Shown piece after piece: positions 8,351 through 17,051 of a stretch of DNA of 35,091 nucleotides. Position numbers and translations under genes: made by a program. The notes beneath the pieces were generated by a model. That model did not search any database. It had not been told where the DNA came from and worked only from the letters and a program-made list of their open reading frames with translations. The DNA is taken from positions 1 through 35,091 of the forward strand of contig CADASG010000032.1 of NCBI GenBank assembly GCA_902790475.1. The letters run 5' to 3'. How positions within the stretch are numbered: the first letter of the stretch is position 1; each line of letters opens with the position of its first letter. Source of the stretch: an uncultured Ruminococcus sp. (GTDB taxonomy: Bacteria > Bacillota > Clostridia > Oscillospirales > Acutalibacteraceae).

Positions 8351-9252
8351 ACGGCGTTATCCTTATAGACAAGCCGCAGGGCTTCACCTCGTTTGATGTG
8401 ATCGCAGTGGTGCGCAGGCTCACCGGTCAGCGCAAAACGGGTCACACGGGAACGCTCGACCCAAACGCCACGGGAGTTTTGCCCGTGCTGCTGGGCAGCG
8501 CTACCAAGGCGCAGGATCTGATTTCCAACCACGACAAAAGCTACACGGCGGATTTCAAACTGGGACTGCGCACCGATACCCTCGACATTTGGGGAAGCGT
8601 TATTGAAACGCGCGAAGCCTCCGTAACGAAGGAAGCCGTACAGCAGGCGCTTGAAGCGTTTCGAGGAGAGATCAGTCAGGTGCCTCCGATGTATTCCGCG
8701 CTGAAAAAGGACGGCAAACGGCTTTATGATTTGGCGCGTCAGGGTATTGAGATCGAGCGCGAACCGCGAAAGATCACCGTTTACAGCCTGACGCTTGACG
8801 CCTTTGACGAAGAAAAGCAGGAGGGCACGCTGACCGTTTCCTGCTCAAAAGGTACATATATCCGAACATTAACAGATGATCTGGGCAGAGCTTTAGGTAC
8901 CGGCGCGGTTATGACCGCTCTGCGCCGAACCGAGGCGTGCGGCTATACGATCGGCGAGTGCGTTACCCTTGATAAGCTGAGAGAGCTCAGCGAAGAGGGA
9001 AAGCTCGGCTCCGTTATCCGTTCCGTTGAGAGCCTGTTTTCCGATGAGGAAGAGCTGACGGTTTCCGACTCGCAGGCAAAGCGGTTCCAAAACGGCGGCG
9101 CTCTCGCGCTCGACCGCACCGCGCTTCGCAGCAAAACCGACTGCGACGGACAGCGCTTCCGCATAAAAACACGCGACGGCATTTTCATAGGCTTAGGCAA
9201 AGCCGATGCTAAGCAAAACCTCTTAAAAATCGTTAAAACCTTTATAAACTGA
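8347..9252 (+). CDS. truB: tRNA pseudouridine-55 synthase TruB
   Basis: TruB converts U55 in the T loop of tRNAs to pseudouridine. The 301-residue protein opens with GVILIDKPQGFTSFDVI and carries the catalytic segment GHTGTLDPNATGVLPV, with the nucleophilic Asp38. Further family signatures are FRGEISQVPPMYSALKKDGKRLYDLAR and CSKGTYIRTLTDDLG; the C-terminal region has a short PUA-like extension. The start overlaps the nrnA stop codon (ATGA), so translation is coupled. A terminator begins at its stop codon. No ribF follows, unlike in many relatives; the operon ends here. Confidence 0.97.
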   Translation: MNGVILIDKPQGFTSFDVIAVVRRLTGQRKTGHTGTLDPNATGVLPVLLGSATKAQDLISNHDKSYTADFKLGLRTDTLDIWGSVIETREASVTKEAVQQALEAFRGEISQVPPMYSALKKDGKRLYDLARQGIEIEREPRKITVYSLTLDAFDEEKQEGTLTVSCSKGTYIRTLTDDLGRALGTGAVMTALRRTEACGYTIGECVTLDKLRELSEEGKLGSVIRSVESLFSDEEELTVSDSQAKRFQNGGALALDRTALRSKTDCDGQRFRIKTRDGIFIGLGKADAKQNLLKIVKTFIN

Positions 9253-9290
9253 TCCGGACACACGACATAAATCGTGTGTCCGGATTATTA
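9253..9290 (+). terminator. intrinsic terminator after truB
   Basis: A perfect 13-bp stem, TCCGGACACACGA with TCGTGTGTCCGGA, closes a 6-base loop and is followed by TTATTATTTG. It starts directly at the truB stop and may also serve the converging amylase gene. Confidence 0.85.
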
Positions 9291-9321
9291 TTTGTTTATT
9301 CTGCTTTTGTCAAGCGATTGG

Positions 9322-12300
9322 TCAGCCGTTATAGTTTGACCAGACGCCGTTGTCGTAGATTTGTCCTGCCTGCAGGTCGAGGTCGGGAGTCTTGCCGCTG
9401 TCATCGCCCTTGGTGAAGATGACGTGGTTAGCGCCTGAGGGGATATCGGCGCTGTAAACGTTGCCGCCCTCGCTCTTCATATCGTTGCCGGGCCATGACA
9501 TCATCTGCAAATTACTGTCGCTCCAGAAGTACGCCTTGACGGGGCTCCAGTTTGGACTGTTGCGGAAGTAAACCTTGCCGCTCTGAGGCTGATCGGGGTT
9601 GTTCGACGGTAGATCGACCCATGAATTGCCTGCAAACATCTTGCCTGCTATCAAATCGAGGTCGGCGGTCTTGCCGCTGTCGTCACCCTTGGTGAAGATA
9701 ACGTGGTTCGCGCCTGACGGGATCGTAGCGCTGTAGATGTTGTTGCCCTCGCTCTGCATATCGTTTCCGGGCCATGCCATCATCTGCAGATTGCTGTCGC
9801 TCCAGAAGTACGCCTTTACGGGGCTCCAGTTCTTGTCGTTGCGGAAGTAAACCTTGTTGCTGCCGGGTTCAACCGAAGAAGTAGGTGTGGGATCGGGATC
9901 ATAATCAACCCATGAGCCGTTCGAGTACAATTTGCCGACTTGTATATCTAAGTCGGCGGTCTTGCCGCTGTCATCACCCTTGGTGAAGATCACCTTGGTC
10001 GCGCCTTCCGGAATCGTAGCGCTGTAGATGTTGTTGCCCTCGCTCTGCATATTATTTCCGGGCCATGACATCATCTGAGTATTTTCATCGCTCCAGAAGT
10101 ATGCCTTTACAGGATTCCAACCTGCGTTGTTTTGGAAATATACCTTGTTGCTGTCCGGTTTTTGAGTAGGTTTGGTTGGATTGATAGAAGGCTGCGGATC
10201 TGTAGTTGGTTCCGGTGTAAGGGAGATCGTTTTGTACTCACCGCAGTGTGAATTCTTGTTTTTCATCTGCGCAGCATAGTACTGGATCATTGTCGCGTCC
10301 TTGATACTGATGCTTCCGTCCTGATTGGAGTCCGCCGCGTAATAACCCGCACCTGTCAGAGCGCGGAGAGAAGCCGCGTGATACTGAACGGTGGTTGCGT
10401 CCTTGATGGTAATTGATTTATCCATAGTAGCATCGCCGATCAGTACGGTCACGGTATTGCTCGGCTCCGTATGGGTGGTGGGAGTTGTCACTGACGGTGT
10501 AGTAGGATCAGTAGGTATAGGCTCATAATGCTCCCACTTGTAGTTTGCCCTTAAGATCATATCCTGTCCGCCAATGGGCAGACCGGGTTCCATCTCCGCA
10601 GGATATCTTCCGCCGCTGCCGCTGAAAATAACCTTGCCGCTCGTCAGATTATCAGGCTCTTCGGGAACTTCGATATAGAACAGCTCTGCTGAGCTATCAT
10701 AGCTCATTGCTTTGCCGGGCCAAGCGGCGTTTTCCTTTACCTCGCTTGAGGAATCGTCATAGATATACGCGTTGATCGACGAACCCCAGTTGTAGGAGGT
10801 GTTGTCAAAGTATATCGTTGTTGACATACTCGAATTCTTCTTTGTGAAGGTAAATGACTTCTCGAGGTTATCCTCGCTGTTGCTTGCGGTCATTTTTACC
10901 ACGATGTCAACGCCCTTTACGTTTGCGGGAACGGTGACGTTTTCACCTATCTTGAAGGTCGAACCGTTGGTAACGCGGAAGGGTGTGCCGCCGTCGATGC
11001 TTGCCATAGCGTAATCGGCGCCGCGAAGGGAAACGGTAACCGTGGTGTATTTTTCGGTGTCCTTAAAGGGATTCTTACCGTTAAGGCTCATGCTGATGGA
11101 GGAACGGGGACCTTCAAGCAGGATGGTGCCGTGAGCGCCGGAGTTGAAGGTCACCTTGCCGTTCTGGACTACCGCTGTTTTGCCGTCGTAAGCGTTTGTA
11201 ACGGTTGTGCCGTTGCCCCAGATAGAGGAAACGGTGATATCAACGTTGGTGTTGTTGTTAGCGCCGATGACTGCGATGATCTCATCTGTGGTCACGCCGT
11301 CGTCATATCTGCGCGAGAACGCGTAGCCGGAGCTTGCGGAAACTGTAGCATGCTTGCCGGCGCCGACTGCGACGTGGTTCTTGCGGAAGGTGCCTACCTT
11401 CTGCCAGTGAGTCAGCAGGTTGTTGTCCATGCTGGTCCAGTTCATGTCGCTTCTCAGGCAGTGACCTGCGCCCCATGCGTCGGAGTTCATGTTGGAAACG
11501 AGCTTACGTCCGGATTCGTCGCCGTAGAAGGGCTGGATGCCGCCGGGCATCAGCTGGAATGCCGAACCCTGCCAGTACATATCGCCTCTTGCCAGATTGG
11601 TATCGTGCGAGGAGATATAGGTAAGTACGTTGAAGTTGGGATCGTTGTTGATCGCGTTGGCATAGTTCTGATAGGTGCCGCCGATACCGTTCTTGTCGGG
11701 TACGCCTGCGCCGGAGAAGCTGAAGTTGATCATGGAGTCAAAGCCGTTGTTGAAGTAATCGCTCTTTCCCAGCTCGTGACCCCAGTGCTCGCCGGTCATC
11801 CAGAAGTCTTCGTCCCAGTTCGCGCCGGTGGCGGAGGGATTGTTCTGGCGCCATTTTTTCAGCGCGGCAACGCACTTGGTTTTCAGCTTTTTCCAGGAAG
11901 CCATCTCAACGTGCTTGGCGGTATCGCAGCGGAAGCCGTCAATGCCGTAGGTTTCAACCCAGTCGGCAAGCCATGAGGAGATGAAATCGGAAACGGTGTT
12001 GGAGGTGCCGAACTTGCTGTTCTTGGTGCTCAGTGTTCCTTCCTTCTGCCACTTGTTCTGCAGGAATGTCGGAATGGAAACTTTGCTTCCGGACTCTGTG
12101 CGGAAGTCGGGCAAGCCTGCCAGACAGTCTGTCAGGTCGCTGCCTTTCTGCTCGCTGTAGCCGGGCAGACCGGATCTGATCCAGGAGCTGCCCCACCATC
12201 TTCCCCAGTCGGAAGTGGTGGCTTCATAGTTGACGTAGCTGTGCAGCCCCTTACAGCCGTTGAGCTTATACATATAGGATTTTGCCGTGTTTTGATCCTT

Positions 12301-12936
12301 AAAGGTACCGAAGTTGAACTCGATCATATCCTTGATGGTGTTGTAGCCCGCATGGTTCATAACGATATCACATACCACGCGCACGCCGTGCTTGTGAGCG
12401 GTGTCCACCAGCTTTTTGAACTCCTCTTTTGTACCGAAGTTCTTGTCGGGCTCGGTATAGTCGAGCACATAATAGCCGTGGTAGGAATAGTGGGCGAAGT
12501 CGAAGCCGTCGCCCGTGGTAACGTAGCCGTGGATCTGCTCATAGGGAGCGGAGATCCAGATTGCGTTTACGCCGAGCTTGTCAAAGTAGCCTTCCTCCAG
12601 CTTCTTGGTAACGCCGGCGAAGTCGCCGCCGTGGAAGGTACCCGGGCAGCTCTGCCAGCCCGAAAGCGCCTTGCCGCTTGAATCGGTCGCGCGTCCGTAG
12701 CTGTGGTCGTTTGAGGTGTTGCCGTTGTAGAAGCGGTCGGTCAGCAGAAAGTAGACGTTCGCGTTATCCCACGAAAAGTCGTCGGGGCTTTCTACCGTTC
12801 TCGCTCCTGCCGGCTGTGCTGTTGTCTGAGCGCCTGCCTGATCTTCCTTCGGTGTCGCAGCGTTTGCGGAAATCACCGTGAACATCGACAGAAGCATCGC
12901 CAGACAAAGCACTACGGAGAGTGTTTTCTTTTGCAT
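9322..12936 (-). CDS. secreted dockerin alpha-amylase, GH13 with four CBM26-type modules
   Basis: This predicted extracellular amylase hydrolyses alpha-1,4 bonds in starch. I use ATG 12936 (1204 residues), which has a GAAAGGAAG site; the upstream ATG at 12969 has none. Layout: signal peptide 1-26 (cut after ISANA); GH13 barrel about 45-590, resembling MalS-like amylases (VYFLLTDRFYNG); a beta-rich module about 600-700; a divergent CBM26-like domain about 705-805; a type-I dockerin about 830-900 with two calcium loops (GDATMDKSITIKDAT, DSNQDGSISIKDAT); and three C-terminal CBM26 repeats from about 929, 1027 and 1120. GH13 catalytic residues are Asp338 (GFRCDTAKH), Glu383 (TGEHWGH) and Asp445 (ISSHDT). 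P/T/S-rich linkers separate the modules. The dockerin implies docking to a cohesin, as in the R. bromii amylosome. The exact product is inferred. Confidence 0.93.
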   Translation of the reverse strand: MQKKTLSVVLCLAMLLSMFTVISANAATPKEDQAGAQTTAQPAGARTVESPDDFSWDNANVYFLLTDRFYNGNTSNDHSYGRATDSSGKALSGWQSCPGTFHGGDFAGVTKKLEEGYFDKLGVNAIWISAPYEQIHGYVTTGDGFDFAHYSYHGYYVLDYTEPDKNFGTKEEFKKLVDTAHKHGVRVVCDIVMNHAGYNTIKDMIEFNFGTFKDQNTAKSYMYKLNGCKGLHSYVNYEATTSDWGRWWGSSWIRSGLPGYSEQKGSDLTDCLAGLPDFRTESGSKVSIPTFLQNKWQKEGTLSTKNSKFGTSNTVSDFISSWLADWVETYGIDGFRCDTAKHVEMASWKKLKTKCVAALKKWRQNNPSATGANWDEDFWMTGEHWGHELGKSDYFNNGFDSMINFSFSGAGVPDKNGIGGTYQNYANAINNDPNFNVLTYISSHDTNLARGDMYWQGSAFQLMPGGIQPFYGDESGRKLVSNMNSDAWGAGHCLRSDMNWTSMDNNLLTHWQKVGTFRKNHVAVGAGKHATVSASSGYAFSRRYDDGVTTDEIIAVIGANNNTNVDITVSSIWGNGTTVTNAYDGKTAVVQNGKVTFNSGAHGTILLEGPRSSISMSLNGKNPFKDTEKYTTVTVSLRGADYAMASIDGGTPFRVTNGSTFKIGENVTVPANVKGVDIVVKMTASNSEDNLEKSFTFTKKNSSMSTTIYFDNTSYNWGSSINAYIYDDSSSEVKENAAWPGKAMSYDSSAELFYIEVPEEPDNLTSGKVIFSGSGGRYPAEMEPGLPIGGQDMILRANYKWEHYEPIPTDPTTPSVTTPTTHTEPSNTVTVLIGDATMDKSITIKDATTVQYHAASLRALTGAGYYAADSNQDGSISIKDATMIQYYAAQMKNKNSHCGEYKTISLTPEPTTDPQPSINPTKPTQKPDSNKVYFQNNAGWNPVKAYFWSDENTQMMSWPGNNMQSEGNNIYSATIPEGATKVIFTKGDDSGKTADLDIQVGKLYSNGSWVDYDPDPTPTSSVEPGSNKVYFRNDKNWSPVKAYFWSDSNLQMMAWPGNDMQSEGNNIYSATIPSGANHVIFTKGDDSGKTADLDLIAGKMFAGNSWVDLPSNNPDQPQSGKVYFRNSPNWSPVKAYFWSDSNLQMMSWPGNDMKSEGGNVYSADIPSGANHVIFTKGDDSGKTPDLDLQAGQIYDNGVWSNYNG

Positions 12937-13005
12937 TTTCAAAACTTCCTTTCTGTAATTGGATTGCATTAATGGATGACGTATGAGCCCTCCTACTCCA
13001 TTATC

Positions 13006-13033
13006 ATTATACCAAATATTTTAAATATATCAA
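13006..13033 (-). promoter_or_regulatory. sigma-A promoter of the large amylase
   Basis: On the minus strand TTGATA and TATAAT are separated by 16 bases. The -10 box lies about 70 bases upstream of the ATG at 12936. The rest of the 319-base gap (12937-13255) is very AT-rich and holds the GTTGTTTG motif at 13076 and the terminator at 13201-13234. Confidence 0.7.
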
Positions 13034-13075
13034 TACTTTTTTTATTATTTATTTAAAAATTATATATTATTTTTT

Positions 13076-13090
13076 GTTGTTTGCATAATA
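13076..13090 (+). promoter_or_regulatory. candidate shared motif upstream of the amylase promoter
   Basis: GTTGTTTGCATAATA lies 43 bases upstream of the -35 box of the large amylase. Similar sequences occur upstream of the second amylase (27135-27150, plus TTGCATAATA at 27052) and the starch-binding protein (29795-29809). It is a tentative common operator; chance similarity in AT-rich DNA is possible. Confidence 0.3.
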
Positions 13091-13200
13091 GAACTTTTCT
13101 CTTGACGAAATCAACAAAAAACGTTTTAAGTTTTTGTGAAATGTTACAAAAAACAAGGCAACAGCAGTTGCTCATACCGATTTGCAACAGAGATTTCCGA

Positions 13201-13234
13201 AAAAAAGAGCGGACAGGAAATGATCCTGTCCGCT
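13201..13234 (-). terminator. intrinsic terminator after the NMN-adenylyltransferase-like gene
   Basis: On the minus strand an 11-bp stem (AGCGGACAGGA/TCCTGTCCGCT) with a 5-base loop is followed by CTTTTTTT. It ends the vanW-adenylyltransferase unit and insulates the amylase. Confidence 0.88.
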
Positions 13235-13255
13235 GTAAAAGCTCATTATTATATA

Positions 13256-13807
13256 CTACATGCTGGCTGTTTCGGTGTTGTGCATCGAGGTCAGCACTGC
13301 TGAGCGCAGCATCTCATATTCCTCCCACAGCACCTGAGGCGTATATTTGCGCCATTGTTCGAGGTCGTTGTTTATCATAAAGCCGCGCATTTCGGTGGCT
13401 GAAATGTCGATCACCTTTGGGACATACAGCTCAGCCGCGTTCAGACCCCGCGCGCTGTCGAACCAGCCTGAGCGGCGATCCTCCTTGCCTGAGATCATAA
13501 GGTCGGGTTCTCTGCCGAAACGCTCAACGATGTTGCTCAGCACATAATCGCCCCACAAAGAGTTGTTGCCCACGCCGATGTCGGGCAGAGGAAAAACCTC
13601 CGCTTCGGGACACAGCCTTCGCAGCATACGCTCGCGCGTTTCGTAGTCGTAGGGATTTTTCGCGGTGCCGCTCTCCTGCGACGAACCGACAAAGATCCCC
13701 ACGCGCCGGCAGAGCTGCACCGCCTTTGCGATCATATAAGCGTGTCCTGTGTGCAGCGTTTGAAACCGCCCTACAAGCACACCCAGCTCAAATGCTTTTT
13801 CTTCCAT
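13256..13807 (-). CDS. nucleotidyltransferase, nicotinamide-nucleotide adenylyltransferase-like
   Basis: The 183-residue protein belongs to the cytidylyltransferase/adenylyltransferase superfamily. It carries the GRFQTLHTGHAYMI segment (residues 13-26) with the TGH variant of the HIGH nucleotide-binding motif, and the ISATEMR motif near residue 136, equivalent to the ISSTxxR signature. These place it near archaeal NadM and the NMNAT domain of NadR, which make NAD from NMN and ATP, but the substrate cannot be fixed from sequence. No ribosylnicotinamide kinase domain is fused. It follows the VanW gene by 5 bases and has a strong terminator after it, so the two form an operon. Confidence 0.78.
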   Translation of the reverse strand: MEEKAFELGVLVGRFQTLHTGHAYMIAKAVQLCRRVGIFVGSSQESGTAKNPYDYETRERMLRRLCPEAEVFPLPDIGVGNNSLWGDYVLSNIVERFGREPDLMISGKEDRRSGWFDSARGLNAAELYVPKVIDISATEMRGFMINNDLEQWRKYTPQVLWEEYEMLRSAVLTSMHNTETASM

Positions 13808-13812
13808 ACGAT

Positions 13813-15477
13813 TTAATATAACTCCGCCGCCAGAGCTTCGCCTGCGTCGGGTTGAGGGGCGGCATACTGCTCGGCTTCCTCATAGTATGTCTGCGGAGCT
13901 TCCGCAGCTTGGTCGGATTGGTCTGCTTCGGCGGAATAAACCTCCGCCGTATCTGCAGCGGCTGCCTGCGCCGCCGCGCCGCTGTCTGTGCTGCTGTAGG
14001 CGGTGTTCTCAGCCGAAACGTCGCCCGAGGTGTCGTTGTCCACGCCCTCGGCTCCTGTGTCGCCGGACGCGTCGATAAAGTTTACCGCGCCGCCGTAGTC
14101 GTAGGTTGACTCAAACAGCTCCTGCTCGTCAACCTTTTTACCGTCCTTATAATAGACGCGCCATGCGCGCACCTTGTAGGTCTTGCCCGAACCGCCCTCG
14201 AGCTTGTTGCGGGTTTTGATCACGTCATAATCGGGGCTTTTGTAACCCCAGAAGGTCGCGTAGAGCGTGGTGCCCTCGACCTTGCACTCCAAAAACATCT
14301 GATAGCCCGAGGTGTTTTCAAGCTTTAAGTCAAGGCGCGGATAGTCGATAGTCGCGTCCAGACCCGTGGGGACATAAGCGGAAGCGAACTGATGACAATA
14401 GCGCGTGTCGATCGTCATATTGGCTCTGAGCGCAGCGTTGTAGATGGTCGAGCTTGCCTGACAGATGCCGCCGCCTACGCCGGTGGTGAACTTGCCCTCG
14501 GAGATTACGCCTGCCGGCTTGTATCCGTTTTCGGCTTTGTTGGAATCTCCCGTGCAGTCGTTGAACGACCAGATCTCGCCGGGATCTATGATAGAGCCGC
14601 TGCACGCGTCAAGCGCGACCTGCATATTGGTAGTGCCGTCTACGGAATTGTAGGAAATCGTCGTGTATGTAGCGAGCTTTACGATATTGTCTTTCAAAAA
14701 CTGCTTGCTGACCTCAGCTTCAAGCTCCTCGCCCTCGGCTTCGATCTCGGCGTAATTCTTTCCGCTGCCGAAAAAGCCGATGAGCTGTTCCTTTAGGTCG
14801 TCGCTGTCGATCTTGTAGCCCTTTTGCGCGTCCTCATACTCAAAGCGTTTGTCCGAGTAGGGATGGAACTTGCTGACCCACGCGTTTACCGCGTCCTTGT
14901 TGTAGCTCTCGCAGAAGTTTGTGACCTTGTTGGAGATCGATTCCTGAGTTACCGTTGCGGTGACCTCATACTCGTGCTTGCCGTCCGAGCTGCCCGTGGC
15001 AGTGGTGAAGGTTTGGGACTCCGCTTCCTTTTGAGCGGTTTCCAGCACCTCGTCTATGTTATAGGTATAGCTGAAATCGTCCTGCGTAAGATGGGTGCTT
15101 TCGCCGTTCACGTCAACGTCGATCTTAACAGGCTTGATAAAGGTCGTTTTCTTAGCTTCAAGCGCCGCCTTTGCGTCTTTAAGGTTCTTTCCCGTAATAT
15201 CCACGCCCGATATCTTAACGCCCGGGAAGCGGAACTCGGTAGGCATGGTAGGCTGCTCCGGCTCGCTGTTGCTGTTGCTTTTTATCAGACAAAAACCCGT
15301 CACTCCCATAGCCGCGGTCAGAACAACGGCAATGGAAATGATCAGTGCGATCTTCCCTTTGTTTCCGCCGTTCGGCTTTTTTCCGTGAGCGTATACGGGC
15401 TGCGATACCGCGCGTCCGCTTGAAATATCCACATATCCGTCCGAAGCGGAAGCACTGTAATAATGTCCTGTCTTCAT
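13813..15477 (-). CDS. VanW-domain single-pass membrane protein
   Basis: I choose ATG 15477 (554 residues) because CAGGGG lies 6 bases upstream; the ATG at 15504 has no such site. An N-terminal cytoplasmic segment of about 40 residues precedes a transmembrane helix (about 42-64), so the bulk is extracellular. Residues about 75-260 resemble the peptidoglycan-binding-like repeats of YoaR-type proteins (GKNLKDAKAALEA). The VanW domain follows, about 270-400, with WSFND and the hallmark GVGGGICQASSTIYNAAL. A G5-like beta segment and an acidic, Ala/Gln/Tyr-rich tail of about 100 residues end the protein. VanW proteins occur beside some vancomycin-resistance clusters, but no van genes are here and no resistance role is implied. 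A cell-wall role is likely. Confidence 0.85.
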   Translation of the reverse strand: MKTGHYYSASASDGYVDISSGRAVSQPVYAHGKKPNGGNKGKIALIISIAVVLTAAMGVTGFCLIKSNSNSEPEQPTMPTEFRFPGVKISGVDITGKNLKDAKAALEAKKTTFIKPVKIDVDVNGESTHLTQDDFSYTYNIDEVLETAQKEAESQTFTTATGSSDGKHEYEVTATVTQESISNKVTNFCESYNKDAVNAWVSKFHPYSDKRFEYEDAQKGYKIDSDDLKEQLIGFFGSGKNYAEIEAEGEELEAEVSKQFLKDNIVKLATYTTISYNSVDGTTNMQVALDACSGSIIDPGEIWSFNDCTGDSNKAENGYKPAGVISEGKFTTGVGGGICQASSTIYNAALRANMTIDTRYCHQFASAYVPTGLDATIDYPRLDLKLENTSGYQMFLECKVEGTTLYATFWGYKSPDYDVIKTRNKLEGGSGKTYKVRAWRVYYKDGKKVDEQELFESTYDYGGAVNFIDASGDTGAEGVDNDTSGDVSAENTAYSSTDSGAAAQAAAADTAEVYSAEADQSDQAAEAPQTYYEEAEQYAAPQPDAGEALAAELY

Positions 15478-15624
15478 ACTCCACCCCTGAAATATCTTCA
15501 TCAAATCGTTTGCGTCTTTTCATATACCCCGGGCAGCTTCGCGAAAGATCGACAAATCAATGATCTCCGAAAAACTCCCGTTTTCTTTTCGGCAAACCTT
15601 ATTACTTCTTTTTTCTCATTCTTT

Positions 15625-15653
15625 ATTGTACTATAGAATTATGAAAATGTGAA
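15625..15653 (-). promoter_or_regulatory. candidate promoter of the VanW operon
   Basis: TTCACA and TACAAT on the minus strand are spaced by 17 bases, about 150 bases upstream of the VanW start. The match to consensus is moderate. The gap 15478-15918 otherwise contains AT-rich DNA and the divergent promoter at 15780-15808. Confidence 0.5.
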
Positions 15654-15779
15654 GTGGCAAATCACAAATATTAAAAAAAATATTTCACGGTTTTTTGTGA
15701 AAAATTTAACCGCTTGGTTTTTCGCGAATATACACAAGGTCAAAATGCGCAAATTTATACATTTTTTTAAAAATACCTG

Positions 15780-15808
15780 TTGAAATCCCGACGCAGTTTC
15801 CTTATAAT
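15780..15808 (+). promoter_or_regulatory. sigma-A promoter of the glycosyltransferase-serpin unit
   Basis: TTGAAA and TATAAT are separated by 17 bases. The predicted transcript starts near 15815, leaving a leader of about 100 bases to the TTG start at 15919. Confidence 0.72.
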
Positions 15809-15918
15809 ATAGTATATAAGCAAACATGAATTCTGATTGGCGGCTGTTTGACGGCTAAATGAAATCTGCGCTGTACTCCGCCGATCATTTAAATGTACAT
15901 GATCCGGGAGGAATTGTT

Positions 15919-17046
15919 TTGAGGATCCTGATTTTCTCCGCTTCAACGGGAGGCGGCCACAAGCGCGCCGCTGCGGCGCTCAAAGAGAAAATAAACGCCG
16001 TTAGTCCCGATTCCGTTGTCAGCGTGGTAGACGGACTGCGCTCTATAGGAAGAGTATACGACAAAACCGTTTGCAAGGGCTACTATATAATGGCGACCAA
16101 GACGCCGAAGGTTTACGGCAAATTCTATAAGGTCACCGACAAAAAGAACGCCGCGTATAAAGCGGTCATGCGCTCAAACGCCATGATGTCGGAAAAGCTG
16201 CTGGAGAAGATCGACGAGTTTCAGCCCGACGTTATCATCATGTGTCACGCGTTTATTTCCGCTATGGTGTCAAGGCTGAAAAGAAAGGGGCAGATCAGCG
16301 CCAAGGTCATTAGCCTTATCACCGACTACGACAGCCACCGCACCTACATCTCGCCGAATATCGACGCTTTTGTGGTTGCGGAGCCTCAAATGGCGGCAAA
16401 GCTGCACGAGGAATACGGCGTTGACGAAAGCAAGATCTATCCGCTTGGTATCCCCACCTTCGACAGCTTTATTCAAGAGGGCAAAAAGGACGAGATCTGC
16501 GCACGCGAAGGGCTTGACCCCGACAAGACGACGGTGCTGCTGATGGCGGGTTCCTTCGGCGTTACGGGCGTGCTCAGGTTTTATGAGCAGCTTGCGAAAT
16601 CGAAAAGCGACCTTCAGCTGATCGTTATTACGGGACGAAACGAAAAGCTCTATGAAAAATTCAAGCGCCACATCGAGGAGCTGGGAACCGAAAAGAACAC
16701 CAAGCTGCTGTTTTTCGTTGACAATGTGCAGGATTATATGCATGTTTCCGATCTTATAGTCACGAAGCCCGGCGGACTGACGGTGACCGAAAGCCTTGCC
16801 TGCGCTCTGCCTATGGCGATCTACAGCGCTTACCCGGGGCAGGAGCTTGACAACGTTAAGTTCCTGATTTCTCAGAACGCCGCCATACTGATCGACAAGG
16901 AGCTTGGCGCGAATCAGATACTGGGGCTGCTTAACTCTCCGGGAACTCTTCTGGATATGAAGGAAAACTGCAAGCGCCTCGCGCGTCCGAACGCAGCGGA
17001 GGATATCTATAAGCTCGCCTTAAAGCTGAGCGGAAAGATGATGTAA
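15919..17046 (+). CDS. MGDG-synthase/UgtP-type glycolipid glycosyltransferase
   Basis: The 375-residue protein is a GT28-family glycosyltransferase of the diacylglycerol glycosyltransferase type. The N-terminal domain begins RILIFSASTGGGHKRAAAAL, with the glycine-rich acceptor-side loop typical of MGDG synthase and UgtP. The C-terminal UDP-sugar domain has VTKPGGLTVTESLACALPM and YSAYPGQELDN. It probably transfers a sugar from a UDP donor to diacylglycerol at the inner membrane face, giving glycolipids or a lipoteichoic-acid anchor. I start at TTG 15919 because GGGAGG lies about 7 bases upstream and family similarity begins there; the ATG at 15859 lacks a ribosome binding site. The serpin gene follows after 5 bases. 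Confidence 0.85.
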   Translation: MRILIFSASTGGGHKRAAAALKEKINAVSPDSVVSVVDGLRSIGRVYDKTVCKGYYIMATKTPKVYGKFYKVTDKKNAAYKAVMRSNAMMSEKLLEKIDEFQPDVIIMCHAFISAMVSRLKRKGQISAKVISLITDYDSHRTYISPNIDAFVVAEPQMAAKLHEEYGVDESKIYPLGIPTFDSFIQEGKKDEICAREGLDPDKTTVLLMAGSFGVTGVLRFYEQLAKSKSDLQLIVITGRNEKLYEKFKRHIEELGTEKNTKLLFFVDNVQDYMHVSDLIVTKPGGLTVTESLACALPMAIYSAYPGQELDNVKFLISQNAAILIDKELGANQILGLLNSPGTLLDMKENCKRLARPNAAEDIYKLALKLSGKMM

Positions 17047-17051
17047 CCGAT

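Noticed and set aside
11131-11976. 281-aa reading frame antisense to the large amylase
   Set aside because: The minus strand encodes the GH13 catalytic domain with intact motifs; this is a frame left open by codon bias.
13813-15477. Vancomycin-resistance function for the VanW-domain protein
   Set aside because: VanW domains are widespread in ordinary Firmicutes envelope proteins; no vanH/A/X/R/S genes are present.
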